In this document: positions 44,979-55,128 of the stretch, in pieces
Position numbering within the stretch: position 1 is the stretch's first letter
Layout of the letters: the number at the start of each line of letters is the position of its first letter
Assembly: GCA_036763105.1 (NCBI GenBank)
Contig: JBAIYS010000002.1
Location: 1 to 64,000 of the forward strand
Direction: 5' to 3'
DNA: 64,000 nt
DNA from: Peptococcaceae bacterium 1198_IL3148
GTDB lineage: Bacteria > Bacillota > Desulfotomaculia > Desulfotomaculales > Desulfohalotomaculaceae
The notes under the pieces: generated by a model
What the model saw: the letters and a program-made list of their open reading frames with translations, nothing else
The model's database searches: none
Told to the model about the DNA's origin: nothing
Position numbers and translations under genes: made by a program

Positions 44979-45794
44979 TTAATAAACGATGATAATGAGA
45001 ATGGCCAACAAAATGCGGTAAATGGCAAATGGAACCAACTTAATGCGGTTAATCAATTTTAAAAAGAAACGAATGGACAATAGTGCAAAAATAAAGGCGC
45101 TGATAAAGCCCACAATAAAAAATGGTAGGGCATCGATGGTAAAGTATTGCCAGTTTTTAATTAGCGATAGCCCGCTGGCCCCTAACATTACCGGCACCGC
45201 CATTATAAAGGTGAAGTCCGATGCCGCCCGGTGACTCATGCCCAGCAACACCCCACCGGAAATGGTTGATCCTGAGCGGGAAAAGCCCGGCCACAATCCG
45301 ATGCACTGAAATAATCCCATGCCCAGGGCTTGTTTATAGCTAATTTCATCAACGGTTTCTTTGGCAAAATTTGGACGAAACTTATCCGCGAGAATCATCA
45401 AAAATGCTCCCAACACCAGACCAATGATTACTGTTTCCACAGAAAACAAGTGTTCATCGATGTAATCCTCAAACAAGAAACCCAATACCCCGGCTGGAAT
45501 TAAACCGACAATAATTTTGGTTAGGGTTAACCTTTGGGACTGGTAAATATGGCGTTTTCTGAGATCTAACAGGTCAATAAAGCGTTCTTTAAATACCACC
45601 ACCACCGCTAAAATAGATCCCAGTTGGATCACCACTTTAAAGCTGTTGGCCACCGAGGAGGAGAATATCTCCTTAGAGTGCAGCAACAGATCGTCAACAA
45701 TAATCATGTGACCGGTGGATGAAATGGGAGCAAACTCGGTCATCCCTTCCACCAGCCCTAAAATAAAGGCCACAAATAATGCGTATAAATCCAT
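44979..45794 (-). CDS. uppP: Undecaprenyl-diphosphatase
   Basis: The 271-residue integral membrane BacA/UppP dephosphorylates undecaprenyl pyrophosphate to recycle the cell-wall lipid carrier. It has LGLVEGMTEFAPISSTGHMI (first signature), GLWPGFSRSGSTISGG (second signature) and eight hydrophobic segments. ATG follows AGGAGG. It is a single gene. Family members confer bacitracin tolerance. Confidence 0.96.
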   Translation of the reverse strand: MDLYALFVAFILGLVEGMTEFAPISSTGHMIIVDDLLLHSKEIFSSSVANSFKVVIQLGSILAVVVVFKERFIDLLDLRKRHIYQSQRLTLTKIIVGLIPAGVLGFLFEDYIDEHLFSVETVIIGLVLGAFLMILADKFRPNFAKETVDEISYKQALGMGLFQCIGLWPGFSRSGSTISGGVLLGMSHRAASDFTFIMAVPVMLGASGLSLIKNWQYFTIDALPFFIVGFISAFIFALLSIRFFLKLINRIKLVPFAIYRILLAILIIIVY

Positions 45795-46007
45795 TAATAA
45801 TCCTCCTAAAAATGTTGATTAATTCAAATGCTGTCCCCAACAAATAGTTGCCTAATATAATAAGTTATGTAACGGTGTAGATTATATCCCTTATTGCTTG
45901 ATGTTGCAATGAAAAATTAAAGGTAAAAATAAATTTCGCTACCAAAATATGGAAGCATTTGGTATAATACCAATAGCTTGTACAGATCAATCCAAGGGGG
46001 TTAATGG

Positions 46008-46724
46008 ATGAAAAAGCTTGTCAATGGCCTGGGGGTAGTTGTAATCACTTTGCTAATATTAAGCCTATATCCATTTTGGCAAATTGAGGCCGGGGAAACT
46101 GAAGTATTAACCCCCAGCTATTTTTTATCACCACCGGATAAAACCCTTGTTTATCAATATCAGCATGCAGATGGCACTGAGGGTCAATATCGGGTGATGT
46201 GGCAACAACATGCCAGCGGCGTCTATACCAATTCGACGATTTATGCTGATGGCTCTTGTGATTTTGTAAAATATCAGCTGGACAATAATCAGGTGGTTCA
46301 GTTGGATTCTGGATTTTCGGTACCCCAAAGCGAGTGGTCCAATGAACCGGTGATTGCTGGCCAGAACACAGTCTTTAGGCAAGTGGACCCAGGTGTTGGC
46401 TGGAGTAACCATTACCAAACCAAAGATGCATGGGATACTCTTTGCCGTTATCAAAGTAATTATACCTTTATGGGCTGGGAAAAAATAGTGGTGCTGGGCC
46501 AAGAGGTCACTGCCGCCAGAATTAATTGCCGTGAAGATAAAACCATAGTGTCTAAATCCCCCTTAGGTGCAGAATGGGATCAAATTCCCTTTGCTGCCAC
46601 CTATGATCGCTGGTATGTTGACGGCATCGGATTAGTAAAGAGTAGTGGCGTTATTACATTTTCCGCTGACAACCAGCAATATACGGTAACCAATCAGTTG
46701 ATTGACATTATAGCGGAACAATAA
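46008..46724 (+). CDS. Secreted hypothetical protein
   Basis: The 238-residue protein starts MKKLVNGLGVVVITLLILSL (signal peptide or anchor) with GEAxE-like sequence near 30. The mature part is rich in beta strands, Tyr and Trp (VYQYQHADGTEGQYRVMWQQ, KIVVLGQEVTAARINC, WYVDGIGLVKSSGVITF), a lipocalin-like or DUF-type extracellular repeat pattern. ATG 46008 follows AAGGGGGTT. No family is recognised; two Cys residues could form a disulphide. Confidence 0.75.
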   Translation: MKKLVNGLGVVVITLLILSLYPFWQIEAGETEVLTPSYFLSPPDKTLVYQYQHADGTEGQYRVMWQQHASGVYTNSTIYADGSCDFVKYQLDNNQVVQLDSGFSVPQSEWSNEPVIAGQNTVFRQVDPGVGWSNHYQTKDAWDTLCRYQSNYTFMGWEKIVVLGQEVTAARINCREDKTIVSKSPLGAEWDQIPFAATYDRWYVDGIGLVKSSGVITFSADNQQYTVTNQLIDIIAEQ

Positions 46725-46728
46725 AAAG

Positions 46729-46750
46729 GAACGGACGCTGTGCCGTTCCA
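46729..46750 (+). terminator. Hairpin after hypothetical gene
   Basis: GGAACGG and CCGTTCC arms, loop ACGCTGTG; no strong T-tract. Confidence 0.5.
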
Positions 46751-46777
46751 ATGTTACTTATTTTACATCTTACTGTG

Positions 46778-47785
46778 TTAGTTTAAACCCAGCCTTGCGG
46801 AAACATCCTCAAAGCGGGGTTCCTCGGCATAAATTGCTTGGTAGTCTTTATTGGCTTTTTTTAGCTGACCTGCCTCTTCATACATCCGACCACGCATATA
46901 CCTGGCGCAAAGCAAGAGTTCTTGGGGCCGGTGTTTTTTTCTTCTGGTGAGAGCACCCATCAGTTTAATGGCGGCATCGCTTAAGCCAAGGCGATATAAC
47001 ACATAGGCCCGTAAATAAAGAATGTTGGTATCGATGGGCTCTTCGTTTTCAATGTCTGCAGTTAGTTCAGCTATATCTTTCAATTCATCAATTGTGGCTG
47101 AGTGGGAATTTGCTATCAAATCAGTTAGTGAAAGTAAAATAACCTTGTCAGCGGGGTTTTGGTTCCAAATGTCGGTTAAAATGTGTAACGCCTGTTGATA
47201 TTTGTTTTGCCCTTGATAGGCCTCTACCATTGCCAGCGCTAACCCTCTGGTATCAACATGAACGGGGGCTTCTATGAACTCAGTTACTTCCAAAAGCATT
47301 TCCAGGTCCCCGCTTATTTTCTGGATAATGCGCCCTAACTCCCCCGCTCTTGCTTTGCAAATATTGAAATGCCCTTCGGCCTTGGAGTAATCATCATTTC
47401 CTAGTGCAATAAAGCCACACATAAATTGGCTGTCCACTGAATTATTGTTCAGTAAAAGAATGTTGTAGGCCCCGGATTGATCCCCTTCCAAAAATCTTTT
47501 TATCCCTTGTATCAGATTTTTTTCTTCTGGGGAGGCAAATATTTGTTTTAAAAAGCCCGTTTCCGGCAGGGGTGTTGGTTTAAGACATTGCTGTTTGTTG
47601 CCTTTTTTATTGTACTGGGTATAATATAGACCGGTTCCTGGGATGCCAAAGGTGGTTCTGGTTCCTTTGGCCCCCACGGTATATTTCATTCCCCGGGGAC
47701 CAAAGGAAAAGGATGCCCCTGATTTACTTAAGTTCATCGTCAGGCCAGGGGCAATTTTAATCCGTTTAAAGAAACGAAATCCCAT
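46778..47785 (-). CDS. DUF4236-domain protein with TPR-like helices
   Basis: Of 335 residues, about 1-58 form a DUF4236 domain (MGFRFFKRIKIAPGLTMNLS, then KSGASFSFGPRG and GTRTTFGIPGTGLYYTQ), a small domain of unknown role often at protein N-termini. The rest is helical with a tetratricopeptide rhythm (ALAMVEAYQGQNKYQQALHI, YLRAYVLYRLGLSDAAIKLM). ATG 47785 follows AAAGGAGATGG. It may be in one transcript with the MATE gene, which starts upstream on the same strand. Confidence 0.88.
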   Translation of the reverse strand: MGFRFFKRIKIAPGLTMNLSKSGASFSFGPRGMKYTVGAKGTRTTFGIPGTGLYYTQYNKKGNKQQCLKPTPLPETGFLKQIFASPEEKNLIQGIKRFLEGDQSGAYNILLLNNNSVDSQFMCGFIALGNDDYSKAEGHFNICKARAGELGRIIQKISGDLEMLLEVTEFIEAPVHVDTRGLALAMVEAYQGQNKYQQALHILTDIWNQNPADKVILLSLTDLIANSHSATIDELKDIAELTADIENEEPIDTNILYLRAYVLYRLGLSDAAIKLMGALTRRKKHRPQELLLCARYMRGRMYEEAGQLKKANKDYQAIYAEEPRFEDVSARLGLN

Positions 47786-47822
47786 TGCTCCATCTCCTTT
47801 CCCAATGTTAAAATTAGTCTTT

Positions 47823-49175
47823 TTATTGTGCCACCACTATTTTTTTATTCAATTTTCTTATTTCGCCATAGATGAATACAGCGGTAAATATTACAGACAG
47901 AAAATCGGCGATGGGGGCGGCGCGCCAAACCCCTTCGATGCCCCAAAAACGGGGTAAAATCAGCAACAGCGGAATGAAAAATAGTATTTGTCGGGACATG
48001 CTTAGGATAGCAGCTTCCCGGGCTTTGCCCACCGCTTGGAAATAGTTTGCGTTAATAATTTGGAAACCAATTACCGGTAACAGAGCAAAGAACACTAACA
48101 TGGCATGGTTTGTCAAATTAATTAGTTCTTGGTCATCGCCAAATAGGCTGATGATTTCCACGGACCAAATTCTTAAAGCCACATACCCCACCACAGCGAT
48201 GACGGTACCAGCAATGCTGGCGATTTTCAAAGTCTTTTTCACCCGTTGATATTGATGGGCTCCGTAGTTGTAGCCAATAATTGGTTGTGCCCCTTGGCTA
48301 ATGCCCACAATGGGCATGAACAATAGGGTGGATATCCCCATCATAATCCCCACTGCCGACAGGGCTAGGTCTCCCCCATAGTTCATTAAAGCTCTGTTTA
48401 AAATTAAGTTCTGGACGCTCTGGGCAATTTGCATAGCAAAGGGCGAGAAACCAATGGCCATAATCTTTATTAAAATGGGCCACTCGGGCATTAGGTATTT
48501 GACTCTGATTTTGAGCAAGCTCTTGCCGGTAAAGAAATAACTCAACACCCAAACAGCGGACACCCCTTGGGCAACCACGGTGGCCCAAGCGGCTCCTTTG
48601 ATGCCCATACCCATTTTCATAATAAATATATAATGAAGTATTATGTTGACAACCGCGCTAAGAATTTGCGTATACATGGCTATTTTTGGGTTGCCTTCCG
48701 CCCGGATAAAGTTGTTCACCCCAAAGCTGATGGAACCAAAAACTGAGCCTAGCATAATAATCTGGATATAATCCTTGGCATAGGGGAGCACATTCTCACT
48801 GGCGCCAATGGCTATTAAAATCGGCTCGGTAAACATAAAAAATATCACCGCAATGATGGCGGGGAATATCACCAGCATTAAGGTGGCATTACCCATTACC
48901 TTTTCAGCCTCATTGTTTTTCTGTTGACCCAACCGAATAGAAATTAATGCGGTGGCGCCAATGCCGAAGAGCATAGCGGCTGCAAACATAATAATCATGA
49001 CGGGAAAAGCAATGGTAGTGGCTGCAAGGGCTAACGGACCCACCCCTTGGCCAACAAAAATTCTACTGATGATGTTATACATTGCGTTAACCAGCATGCC
49101 GACAATGGCCGGCAAAGAGAAATTGAGTAATAGCTTACCAATGCTTTGGTCACGCATGATGTCGCTTTGGTTCAT
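47823..49175 (-). CDS. MATE-family multidrug efflux transporter
   Basis: The 450-residue protein has twelve hydrophobic helices in two related halves, with signatures IGKLLLNFSLPAIVGMLVNA, FGIGATALISIRLGQ, and GISQGAQPIIGYNYGA. These match the NorM/DinF-type MATE branch of Firmicutes (MepA-like), which exports cationic drugs with Na+ or H+. AAGGATATG-like sequence precedes ATG 49175. Substrate unknown. Confidence 0.93.
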   Translation of the reverse strand: MNQSDIMRDQSIGKLLLNFSLPAIVGMLVNAMYNIISRIFVGQGVGPLALAATTIAFPVMIIMFAAAMLFGIGATALISIRLGQQKNNEAEKVMGNATLMLVIFPAIIAVIFFMFTEPILIAIGASENVLPYAKDYIQIIMLGSVFGSISFGVNNFIRAEGNPKIAMYTQILSAVVNIILHYIFIMKMGMGIKGAAWATVVAQGVSAVWVLSYFFTGKSLLKIRVKYLMPEWPILIKIMAIGFSPFAMQIAQSVQNLILNRALMNYGGDLALSAVGIMMGISTLLFMPIVGISQGAQPIIGYNYGAHQYQRVKKTLKIASIAGTVIAVVGYVALRIWSVEIISLFGDDQELINLTNHAMLVFFALLPVIGFQIINANYFQAVGKAREAAILSMSRQILFFIPLLLILPRFWGIEGVWRAAPIADFLSVIFTAVFIYGEIRKLNKKIVVAQ

Positions 49176-49546
49176 AAAACATATCCTTTCTTAATATTTT
49201 AAGTACTAAACTATCATGCGCTATATTCTACTCCTCTAATTGATAAAAGACAAGGGATATTTAGAAATATTGCCTAAGCCAGCAAAACAATTGATTATAC
49301 AGTAGGTCATTACAATAATATGTTAATGATATATGTTAATACCTTGGATTAAGGCAAACAGTGACGATAACATACTAGATTATTGTTTGAGAATTGAGTG
49401 GTTTTATACCATGCTGGTTTTGATGTATGCAGTATTATGGCAGGGATTAAATAAAAAAATATTGAATAACAACCACGGTGTAAATAAAAAAACATTGTGC
49501 TTAAAGAAACAATTAAGGAATGTGAATTTGAAGGGGGATATATGCT
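49176..49546. other. Intergenic region before dapF
   Basis: About 370 AT-rich bases between divergent MATE and dapF genes. I see no lysine riboswitch or T-box signatures and no convincing gene. A frame from 49333 overlaps dapF and looks like chance. Confidence 0.5.
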
Positions 49547-50404
49547 TTGCGGTTTACAAAGGTGCATGGTTTGGGTAATGATTTTGTGTTAGTGGACTAT
49601 ATAAATGGCAACGATAATCCTCCCGGTGACTTGGCAACATTGGCGCGGCAGGTTTGTCACCGCAGCTTTGGCATTGGAGCCGACGGGTTGGTGCTGCTGT
49701 GGCCATCGAACACTGCCGATTTTAAGATGCAAATACTAAATTCAGATGGCAGTGAAGCCGAGATGTGTGGCAATGCCATACGCTGTGTAGCCAAGTACGT
49801 TTATGATCATAATATTGTTAACAAGGTAAAAATCAGCGTAGAGACGCTGGCGGGTATCATGGTGCCAGAACTGATTGTAGAAAACGGTAGTGTTACCATG
49901 GTTAAGGTAGATATGGGTCAACCGCGGCTGGAAAGGGAGCAAATTCCCGTGATTGGTGCCACCGGGCAAGTGATTAACGAGAACATAATGATTGAGGGAG
50001 AAAGCTTTGGGGTGACAGCGGTTTCCATGGGTAACCCCCATTGTGTAATTTTTGTGCCTGATTTAGATAGGGTGCCGTTGACCCAGTGGGGCCCCAAGTT
50101 GGAAACTCACCCGGCCTTTCCCCAAAAGACCAATGTCGAATTTGTTCAGGTGTTAAACAAGCGAGAATTGAAAATGAAGGTTTGGGAACGGGGGGCCGGG
50201 CCCACAATGGCCTGTGGTACCGGTGCCTGCGCCACCGCGGTGGCGGCGGTTTTAAACGGTTTAACTGAGCGGGAGGTGACCGTTCACTTAACGGCCGGGC
50301 CGCTGGTTATTGAATGGGCTGATGACAACCATGTATATATGACTGGCCCGGCCAGCGAGGTGTTTACTGGAGAGTATATAGTATACAATGGGGACAAACG
50401 TTGA
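49547..50404 (+). CDS. dapF: Diaminopimelate epimerase
   Basis: The 285-residue enzyme interconverts LL- and meso-diaminopimelate for lysine and peptidoglycan. Both catalytic cysteines are visible, EMCGNAIRC and ACGTGACAT, along with [15 protein letters not shown] at the N-terminus. TTG 49547 follows GGGGGAT. It leads dapL and aspC on the same strand, a sensible lysine/aspartate-family unit. Confidence 0.96.
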   Translation: MRFTKVHGLGNDFVLVDYINGNDNPPGDLATLARQVCHRSFGIGADGLVLLWPSNTADFKMQILNSDGSEAEMCGNAIRCVAKYVYDHNIVNKVKISVETLAGIMVPELIVENGSVTMVKVDMGQPRLEREQIPVIGATGQVINENIMIEGESFGVTAVSMGNPHCVIFVPDLDRVPLTQWGPKLETHPAFPQKTNVEFVQVLNKRELKMKVWERGAGPTMACGTGACATAVAAVLNGLTEREVTVHLTAGPLVIEWADDNHVYMTGPASEVFTGEYIVYNGDKR

Positions 50405-50514
50405 AAGTTTGCCAATAAATTGTTATACTGTTGTGGCAAAAATAACAATGGGTGTTATATTATGGAAACAATATAGCTGATAGATTAAAGATTCACATGA
50501 GGAGGGTGCCATGG

Positions 50515-51696
50515 TTGCTAGAATTTACAGAGGCCGAAAGAATTAAAAATTTGCCACCGTATTTATTTGCCCGGATTGAAAAATTGATTGCAGAAAAAAA
50601 AGAACAAGGGGTAGATGTAATTAGTTTGGGTATTGGTGACCCCGATATTCCAACCCCCAAGCATATTGTGGCTGCATTGCAAAGGGAAGCAGAAAAGCCA
50701 GCCAACCATCAATACCCATCATCGGTGGGTATGCTCAGTTACCGTCAGGCAGTGGCTGATTTTTATAACAAACGTTTTAACGTGGATTTAGATGCCAAAA
50801 CAGAAGTGGTGTCATTAATTGGTTCTAAAGAGGGTATAGCCCATATCGCTTGGTGTTATCTAAACGCCGGTGATACCATTTTAGTACCAGATCCTGGCTA
50901 CCCGGTGTACGCCGGCGGTGCCATTTTGGCGGGGGCGATACCGTACAATATTAAGGTTACCGAAGCCAACGGTTTTAAACCAAACTATGCCGATATTCCC
51001 AGCCAAGTGGCTAAAAAAGCCAAGATGCTATTTATCAACTATCCCAACAATCCCACCGGGGCAGTGGCGGATTTGCAGTTCTTTGAGGAAACAGTGGCCT
51101 TTGCCAAAGAATATAACATACTGGTGTGCCACGATAACGCCTATTCAGAAATTGCCTTTGATGGTTATCGACCACCCAGTTTTCTGCAGGCGCCGGGAGC
51201 TAAAGATGTGGGGGTGGAATTTGGCTCGGTATCTAAGCCCTACAACATGACCGGCTGGCGCATAGGCTGGGCAGTGGGACATCCCGATGTGGTGGAGGCC
51301 TTGGGACGGCTGAAAAGCAATTTGGATAGTGGACAATTCCAAGCTATCCAATATGCGGCCATGGCCGGATTAACCGGTCCCCAGGATGAACTGCAAAATA
51401 ACATTGCCATTTATGATGAACGCAGAAAAATTGTAGTTGATAGTTTAAATGCCATGGGGTGGAATTTAAGTTACCCTAAAGCCACCTTTTATGTGTGGGC
51501 GCCGGTACCTAAGGGTTTTACTTCCACTTCCTTTGCAGAATATGTAATTGAAAAGGCCGGCGTGGTGGTTACCGCCGGTAACGGATATGGTCAGAATGGG
51601 GAAGGTTATTTCCGCATTTCCTTAACAATTCCCAAAGAAAGAATTGTTGAAGCCTTTGAACGCATGAAAGCGTGTTTAGGTAAATTGGAGTTTTGA
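50515..51696 (+). CDS. dapL: LL-diaminopimelate aminotransferase
   Basis: The 393-residue class-I PLP aminotransferase makes LL-diaminopimelate directly from tetrahydrodipicolinate and glutamate (DapL pathway of plants, chlamydiae and clostridia). It has the N-terminal signature [20 protein letters not shown] and the PLP Lys in [18 protein letters not shown] 50515 lies 8 bases after GGAGGG and fits the family start; the out-of-frame ATG at 50511 and the longer frame to 50452 are rejected. It sits 110 bases after dapF, whose substrate it supplies. Confidence 0.93.
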   Translation: MLEFTEAERIKNLPPYLFARIEKLIAEKKEQGVDVISLGIGDPDIPTPKHIVAALQREAEKPANHQYPSSVGMLSYRQAVADFYNKRFNVDLDAKTEVVSLIGSKEGIAHIAWCYLNAGDTILVPDPGYPVYAGGAILAGAIPYNIKVTEANGFKPNYADIPSQVAKKAKMLFINYPNNPTGAVADLQFFEETVAFAKEYNILVCHDNAYSEIAFDGYRPPSFLQAPGAKDVGVEFGSVSKPYNMTGWRIGWAVGHPDVVEALGRLKSNLDSGQFQAIQYAAMAGLTGPQDELQNNIAIYDERRKIVVDSLNAMGWNLSYPKATFYVWAPVPKGFTSTSFAEYVIEKAGVVVTAGNGYGQNGEGYFRISLTIPKERIVEAFERMKACLGKLEF

Positions 51697-51726
51697 TAAG
51701 TAATAATAGAATGGGAGAGAAGACTG

Positions 51727-52923
51727 ATGAAACTAGCAGATCGAGCAGCAAATATTGCCCCTAGTCCAACTTTGGCCATTGACGCCAAGGCTAAACAAAT
51801 GAAAGCAAATGGTATTAAGGTTTATAACTTTGGTGTAGGGGAACCTGATTTTGACACCCCCCAACACATTAAAGATGCGGCCATAGCAGCCATTAACGCC
51901 GGTATGACCAAATACACTCCGGCATCGGGAACGGTGCAATTAAAACAGGCCGTTGTGGACAAGTTTAAAAAGGATAACGGTTTAGATTACGAATTGGGTC
52001 AAATAGTAATTTCCGCCGGGGCTAAACACTCGCTGTATAATGCTTTTCAGGTGTTGGTGCAAGCGGGGGACGAAGTAATTTTACCTGCGCCCTTTTGGGT
52101 CAGCCACTTAGAGCAAATTAAAATTCCCGGCGCTAAACCGGTGATTGTTATGACCAAAGAAGAAAATGGCTTCAAAATGACACCGGAGCAATTGCGAGCA
52201 GCCATTACCCCCAAAACCAAAGTGTTGTTGCTAAACAGCCCCAGCAACCCCACCGGTGGTGTTTATTCTAAAGAAGAATTAAAGGCGCTGGGGGATATTG
52301 TTTTAAAACATCCCGATATCACCATTATCTCTGATGAAATTTATGAAAAGTTAATTTACGATGGCATGGAACACTGTAGCATTGCCAGCATTAGTCCGGA
52401 ACTTAAAGAACGCACCGTGGTGATTAATGGGGTGTCCAAGGCCTACTCCATGACCGGTTGGCGAATTGGTTATGCTGCCGCGCCGCTGGCAATTGCTAAG
52501 GCGATGGCTAACTTACAAAGCCATTCCACCAGTAACCCCACATCCATCGCCCAAGCTGCCAGTGTGGCGGCGTTGAATGGTACTCAACAACCGGTGGCCG
52601 ATATGAAACAAGAATTTGTTAAGAGGCGGGATTATATGCATAAGCGGTTGACAGCTATGCCCAACATCAGTTGTCCCAAACCCAATGGTGCTTTCTACCT
52701 GTTCCCTAACGTTAGTGCCTACTTTGGCAAAAGCTACAAAGGTAAAGTGATCAACAGTGCCACTGATTTGGCTGGAGTTTTATTGGATGAAGTGCAGGTG
52801 GCGGTGGTGCCAGGGATAGCCTTTGGCAATGATGATTTTCTTCGTTTTTCCTATGCCACTGACATGGAAACCATCGCCGCGGCAATGGATCGGATTGAAA
52901 CAGTGTTGGCAGAGTTAAAGTAA
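51727..52923 (+). CDS. Aspartate aminotransferase, class I
   Basis: The 398-residue PLP aminotransferase of the thermostable AspAT (Ib) type has VYNFGVGEPDFDTPQHIK, NSPSNPTGGVY, ISDEIYEKLIYD, and the PLP Lys in GVSKAYSMTGWRIGY. It likely makes aspartate, the precursor of the lysine branch above. ATG 51727 follows GGGAGAGA. It ends at a strong terminator. The exact amino-acid preference is inferred. Confidence 0.92.
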   Translation: MKLADRAANIAPSPTLAIDAKAKQMKANGIKVYNFGVGEPDFDTPQHIKDAAIAAINAGMTKYTPASGTVQLKQAVVDKFKKDNGLDYELGQIVISAGAKHSLYNAFQVLVQAGDEVILPAPFWVSHLEQIKIPGAKPVIVMTKEENGFKMTPEQLRAAITPKTKVLLLNSPSNPTGGVYSKEELKALGDIVLKHPDITIISDEIYEKLIYDGMEHCSIASISPELKERTVVINGVSKAYSMTGWRIGYAAAPLAIAKAMANLQSHSTSNPTSIAQAASVAALNGTQQPVADMKQEFVKRRDYMHKRLTAMPNISCPKPNGAFYLFPNVSAYFGKSYKGKVINSATDLAGVLLDEVQVAVVPGIAFGNDDFLRFSYATDMETIAAAMDRIETVLAELK

Positions 52924-52937
52924 ATCCTTTAGAGTGT

Positions 52938-52971
52938 AAAATACCCTTCCTGGTTATGGGAAGGGTATTTT
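52938..52971 (+). terminator. Terminator after aspartate aminotransferase
   Basis: AAAATACCCTTCC and GGAAGGGTATTTT, loop TGGTTATG, ends the dap operon. Confidence 0.93.
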
Positions 52972-53089
52972 AATGCAGTTTTCAGCGTTTTTCTCTTAAA
53001 ATAAAGGATTTTCTTTTTTAAGGTAGAAAAATTAATTTTATAGTAAACAGTCAATAATATAATAATAGCAAAATTAGGGTGGTGAGACT

Positions 53090-53968
53090 TTGCTCAAAAG
53101 CATGACCGGGTATGGCCGCGGGGAGGCCGATGCCTGTGGTCGTAAATTCACAGTGGAGCTTAAGTCAGTCAATCATCGTTTCTCTGAAGTGGTGGTTAGG
53201 GTACCCCGGGTGATGTCTTCACTCGAAGATAGAGTTAAGCGGTTAATACAACAACGTATTGGCCGAGGACGAGTTGACGGATTTATATCTGTGGAAGAAA
53301 CCGAACAAAAATTACAACAGGTAAAAGTTGACAAAACATTGGCCCTCGCATATCATAAAGCAATGAAAGAAGTGCAACAATTCACTGATGTTGCTGGTGA
53401 GATAGAGCTGCGGGATATTATTAATCAACCCAATGTGTTAAAACTGGAAGAGCCGGAAGAAGACTTGGAAGAATGGTGGCCGGCTGTGGAAGAAGCTTTG
53501 CAGATAGCGTTGAATCAGTTAATACAAATGCGGGTTGAGGAAGGTGCCAAGCTTGGCGAAGACATCGCCAAACGGCTGGACCTCATTGAAGAATATAATC
53601 AAAATATTAAACAGCGGGCACCGTTGGTGGTGGAGGAACATCGGGAAAGGTTAAACCAACGATTGCTGGAATGGCACACCCAAGGAACGCTTGACGAAAG
53701 CAGAATTGCTACCGAAGTGGCAATTTTTGCCGAACGGGCTAACATCACCGAAGAAACGGTGCGCTTAAACAGCCATTTGGATCAAATGAGAAGAGCTTTG
53801 CAAGCGGAGGAACCAGTGGGGCGCAAATTGGACTTCATTGTCCAAGAGATGAACAGGGAAATAAACACCATTGGTTCCAAAGCCAACGATTTGACAATTG
53901 GCAATCAGGTGATCAACGTCAAAAGCGAATTGGAGAAAATTCGTGAACAGGTTCAAAACATAGAATAA
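53090..53968 (+). CDS. YicC-family endoribonuclease
   Basis: The 292-residue protein has MLKSMTGYGRGEA at the start, ELKSVNHRFSEVVVRVPR, and KLDFIVQEMNREINTIGSKA near the end, the marks of YicC/YloC proteins that cut RNA. TTG 53090 follows GGTGGTGAG. It opens the conserved block that continues with remA, gmk and rpoZ. Confidence 0.95.
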   Translation: MLKSMTGYGRGEADACGRKFTVELKSVNHRFSEVVVRVPRVMSSLEDRVKRLIQQRIGRGRVDGFISVEETEQKLQQVKVDKTLALAYHKAMKEVQQFTDVAGEIELRDIINQPNVLKLEEPEEDLEEWWPAVEEALQIALNQLIQMRVEEGAKLGEDIAKRLDLIEEYNQNIKQRAPLVVEEHRERLNQRLLEWHTQGTLDESRIATEVAIFAERANITEETVRLNSHLDQMRRALQAEEPVGRKLDFIVQEMNREINTIGSKANDLTIGNQVINVKSELEKIREQVQNIE

Positions 53969-53998
53969 TTGTATAATGTAATTTGGGGGGATATAGTT

Positions 53999-54271
53999 AT
54001 GGATATCAAATTAATAAACATTGGTTTTGGCAATATTGTATCGGCCAATAGAATAATTGCCATTGTTAGTCCAGAATCGGCACCTATTAAACGGATTATT
54101 ACCGAAGCCAGAGACCGAGGGATGCTTATCGACGCCACTTATGGTAGACGTACCCGGGCGGTTATCATAACAGACAGTGACCACGTCATTCTATCAGCCG
54201 TGCAACCAGAAACAGTAGCTAATCGCTTGGTAACCAAAGAAAATAATAATCAGGAAGATATTGCTGAATAA
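53999..54271 (+). CDS. remA: RemA-like regulator (DUF370)
   Basis: The 90-residue protein matches Rem[41 protein letters not shown] and [12 protein letters not shown]. In Bacillus it is a DNA-binding activator of biofilm matrix and osmoprotection genes; in other Firmicutes its place next to gmk is conserved. ATG 53999 follows GGGGGG and gives the family start; upstream TTG/ATG are rejected. It overlaps gmk. Confidence 0.95.
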   Translation: MDIKLINIGFGNIVSANRIIAIVSPESAPIKRIITEARDRGMLIDATYGRRTRAVIITDSDHVILSAVQPETVANRLVTKENNNQEDIAE

Positions 54272-54890
54272 TATCATGGGCAAAGAAGGATTATTAGTAG
54301 TACTATCCGGACCTTCGGGAGCTGGTAAAGGAACAATTTGCCAAGGCCTAGTAAAACAGGCGGAGGAGATTTCTCTTTCGGTATCAGTGACCACCAGGCC
54401 CCCCAGACCAGGTGAAGAGCACGGCAAAAACTACTTCTTTATAGCACGGGATGAATTTGAAGAGATGGTCAAAGACGATCAGTTGATCGAGTGGGCTCAG
54501 GTCTATGATAATTGTTATGGTACACCCAAAAAGTGGGTGGAAGACAAGTTGGCCAATGGGGAAGATGTATTATTGGAAATTGATATTCAAGGGGCATTGC
54601 AAATCAAAGAAAGATTTCCGGAATGTGTATTGATATTTGTGGTGCCCCCCTCAATTAATGAGCTGCAGGCTCGGTTGATTGGTCGGGGCACCGATGGCTC
54701 CGATGTAATTGCCAAGAGACTGCGCTGTGTTGAGGGTGAACTGCAGAAAATTCCCCAATACGATTTCATTGTGGTGAACGATACATTGGAAGAGGCTATT
54801 AATCAAGTGAAGGCCATCATTATTGCAGAAAAGTGTCGCCCTAAACGTTTTAATCTTGATAAATATCTACAATGTGGAGGCATATCATGA
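54261..54890 (+). CDS. gmk: Guanylate kinase
   Basis: The 209-residue GMP kinase has P-loop [21 protein letters not shown], and [15 protein letters not shown] 54261 lies 5 bases past AGGA within the remA end; ATG 54276 would start at [14 protein letters not shown] and is equally compatible with the family. It overlaps rpoZ by 4 bases. Confidence 0.95.
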   Translation: MLNNIMGKEGLLVVLSGPSGAGKGTICQGLVKQAEEISLSVSVTTRPPRPGEEHGKNYFFIARDEFEEMVKDDQLIEWAQVYDNCYGTPKKWVEDKLANGEDVLLEIDIQGALQIKERFPECVLIFVVPPSINELQARLIGRGTDGSDVIAKRLRCVEGELQKIPQYDFIVVNDTLEEAINQVKAIIIAEKCRPKRFNLDKYLQCGGIS

Positions 54891-55114
54891 ACCGAATTCC
54901 TTTAGATGAATTATTAGAGAAGGTAGACAGTCGTTATAGCTTAGTGATTGCCGCGGCCAAAAGGGCTCGGCAGTTAATTGATATGGAACTTCAAGAAGGT
55001 AATCGCGAGATTCAATACAAAGTAGTATCTCATGCCTTAAAGGAAATTTCTAACGAAGATGTGAAAGTGGTGCTGAGAAACCGAGACATGCCCAGCACCT
55101 ATGAATTAAAATAA
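54887..55114 (+). CDS. rpoZ: RNA polymerase omega subunit
   Basis: The 75-residue protein has DSRYSLVIAAAKRARQL, the omega core. ATG 54887 follows TGGAGG and overlaps the gmk stop (ATGA). Its conserved position between gmk and coaBC supports the call. Confidence 0.95.
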   Translation: MNRIPLDELLEKVDSRYSLVIAAAKRARQLIDMELQEGNREIQYKVVSHALKEISNEDVKVVLRNRDMPSTYELK

Positions 55115-55128
55115 TTGGGGGTAGCAAC

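Noticed and set aside
49176-49546. Lysine riboswitch or T-box before dapF-dapL
   Set aside because: I looked for the conserved T-box AGGGTGGNACCGCG and lysine-element cores and saw neither.
49333-49578. An 81-residue frame upstream of dapF
   Set aside because: It overlaps the dapF start, has no ribosome binding site and low-complexity composition.
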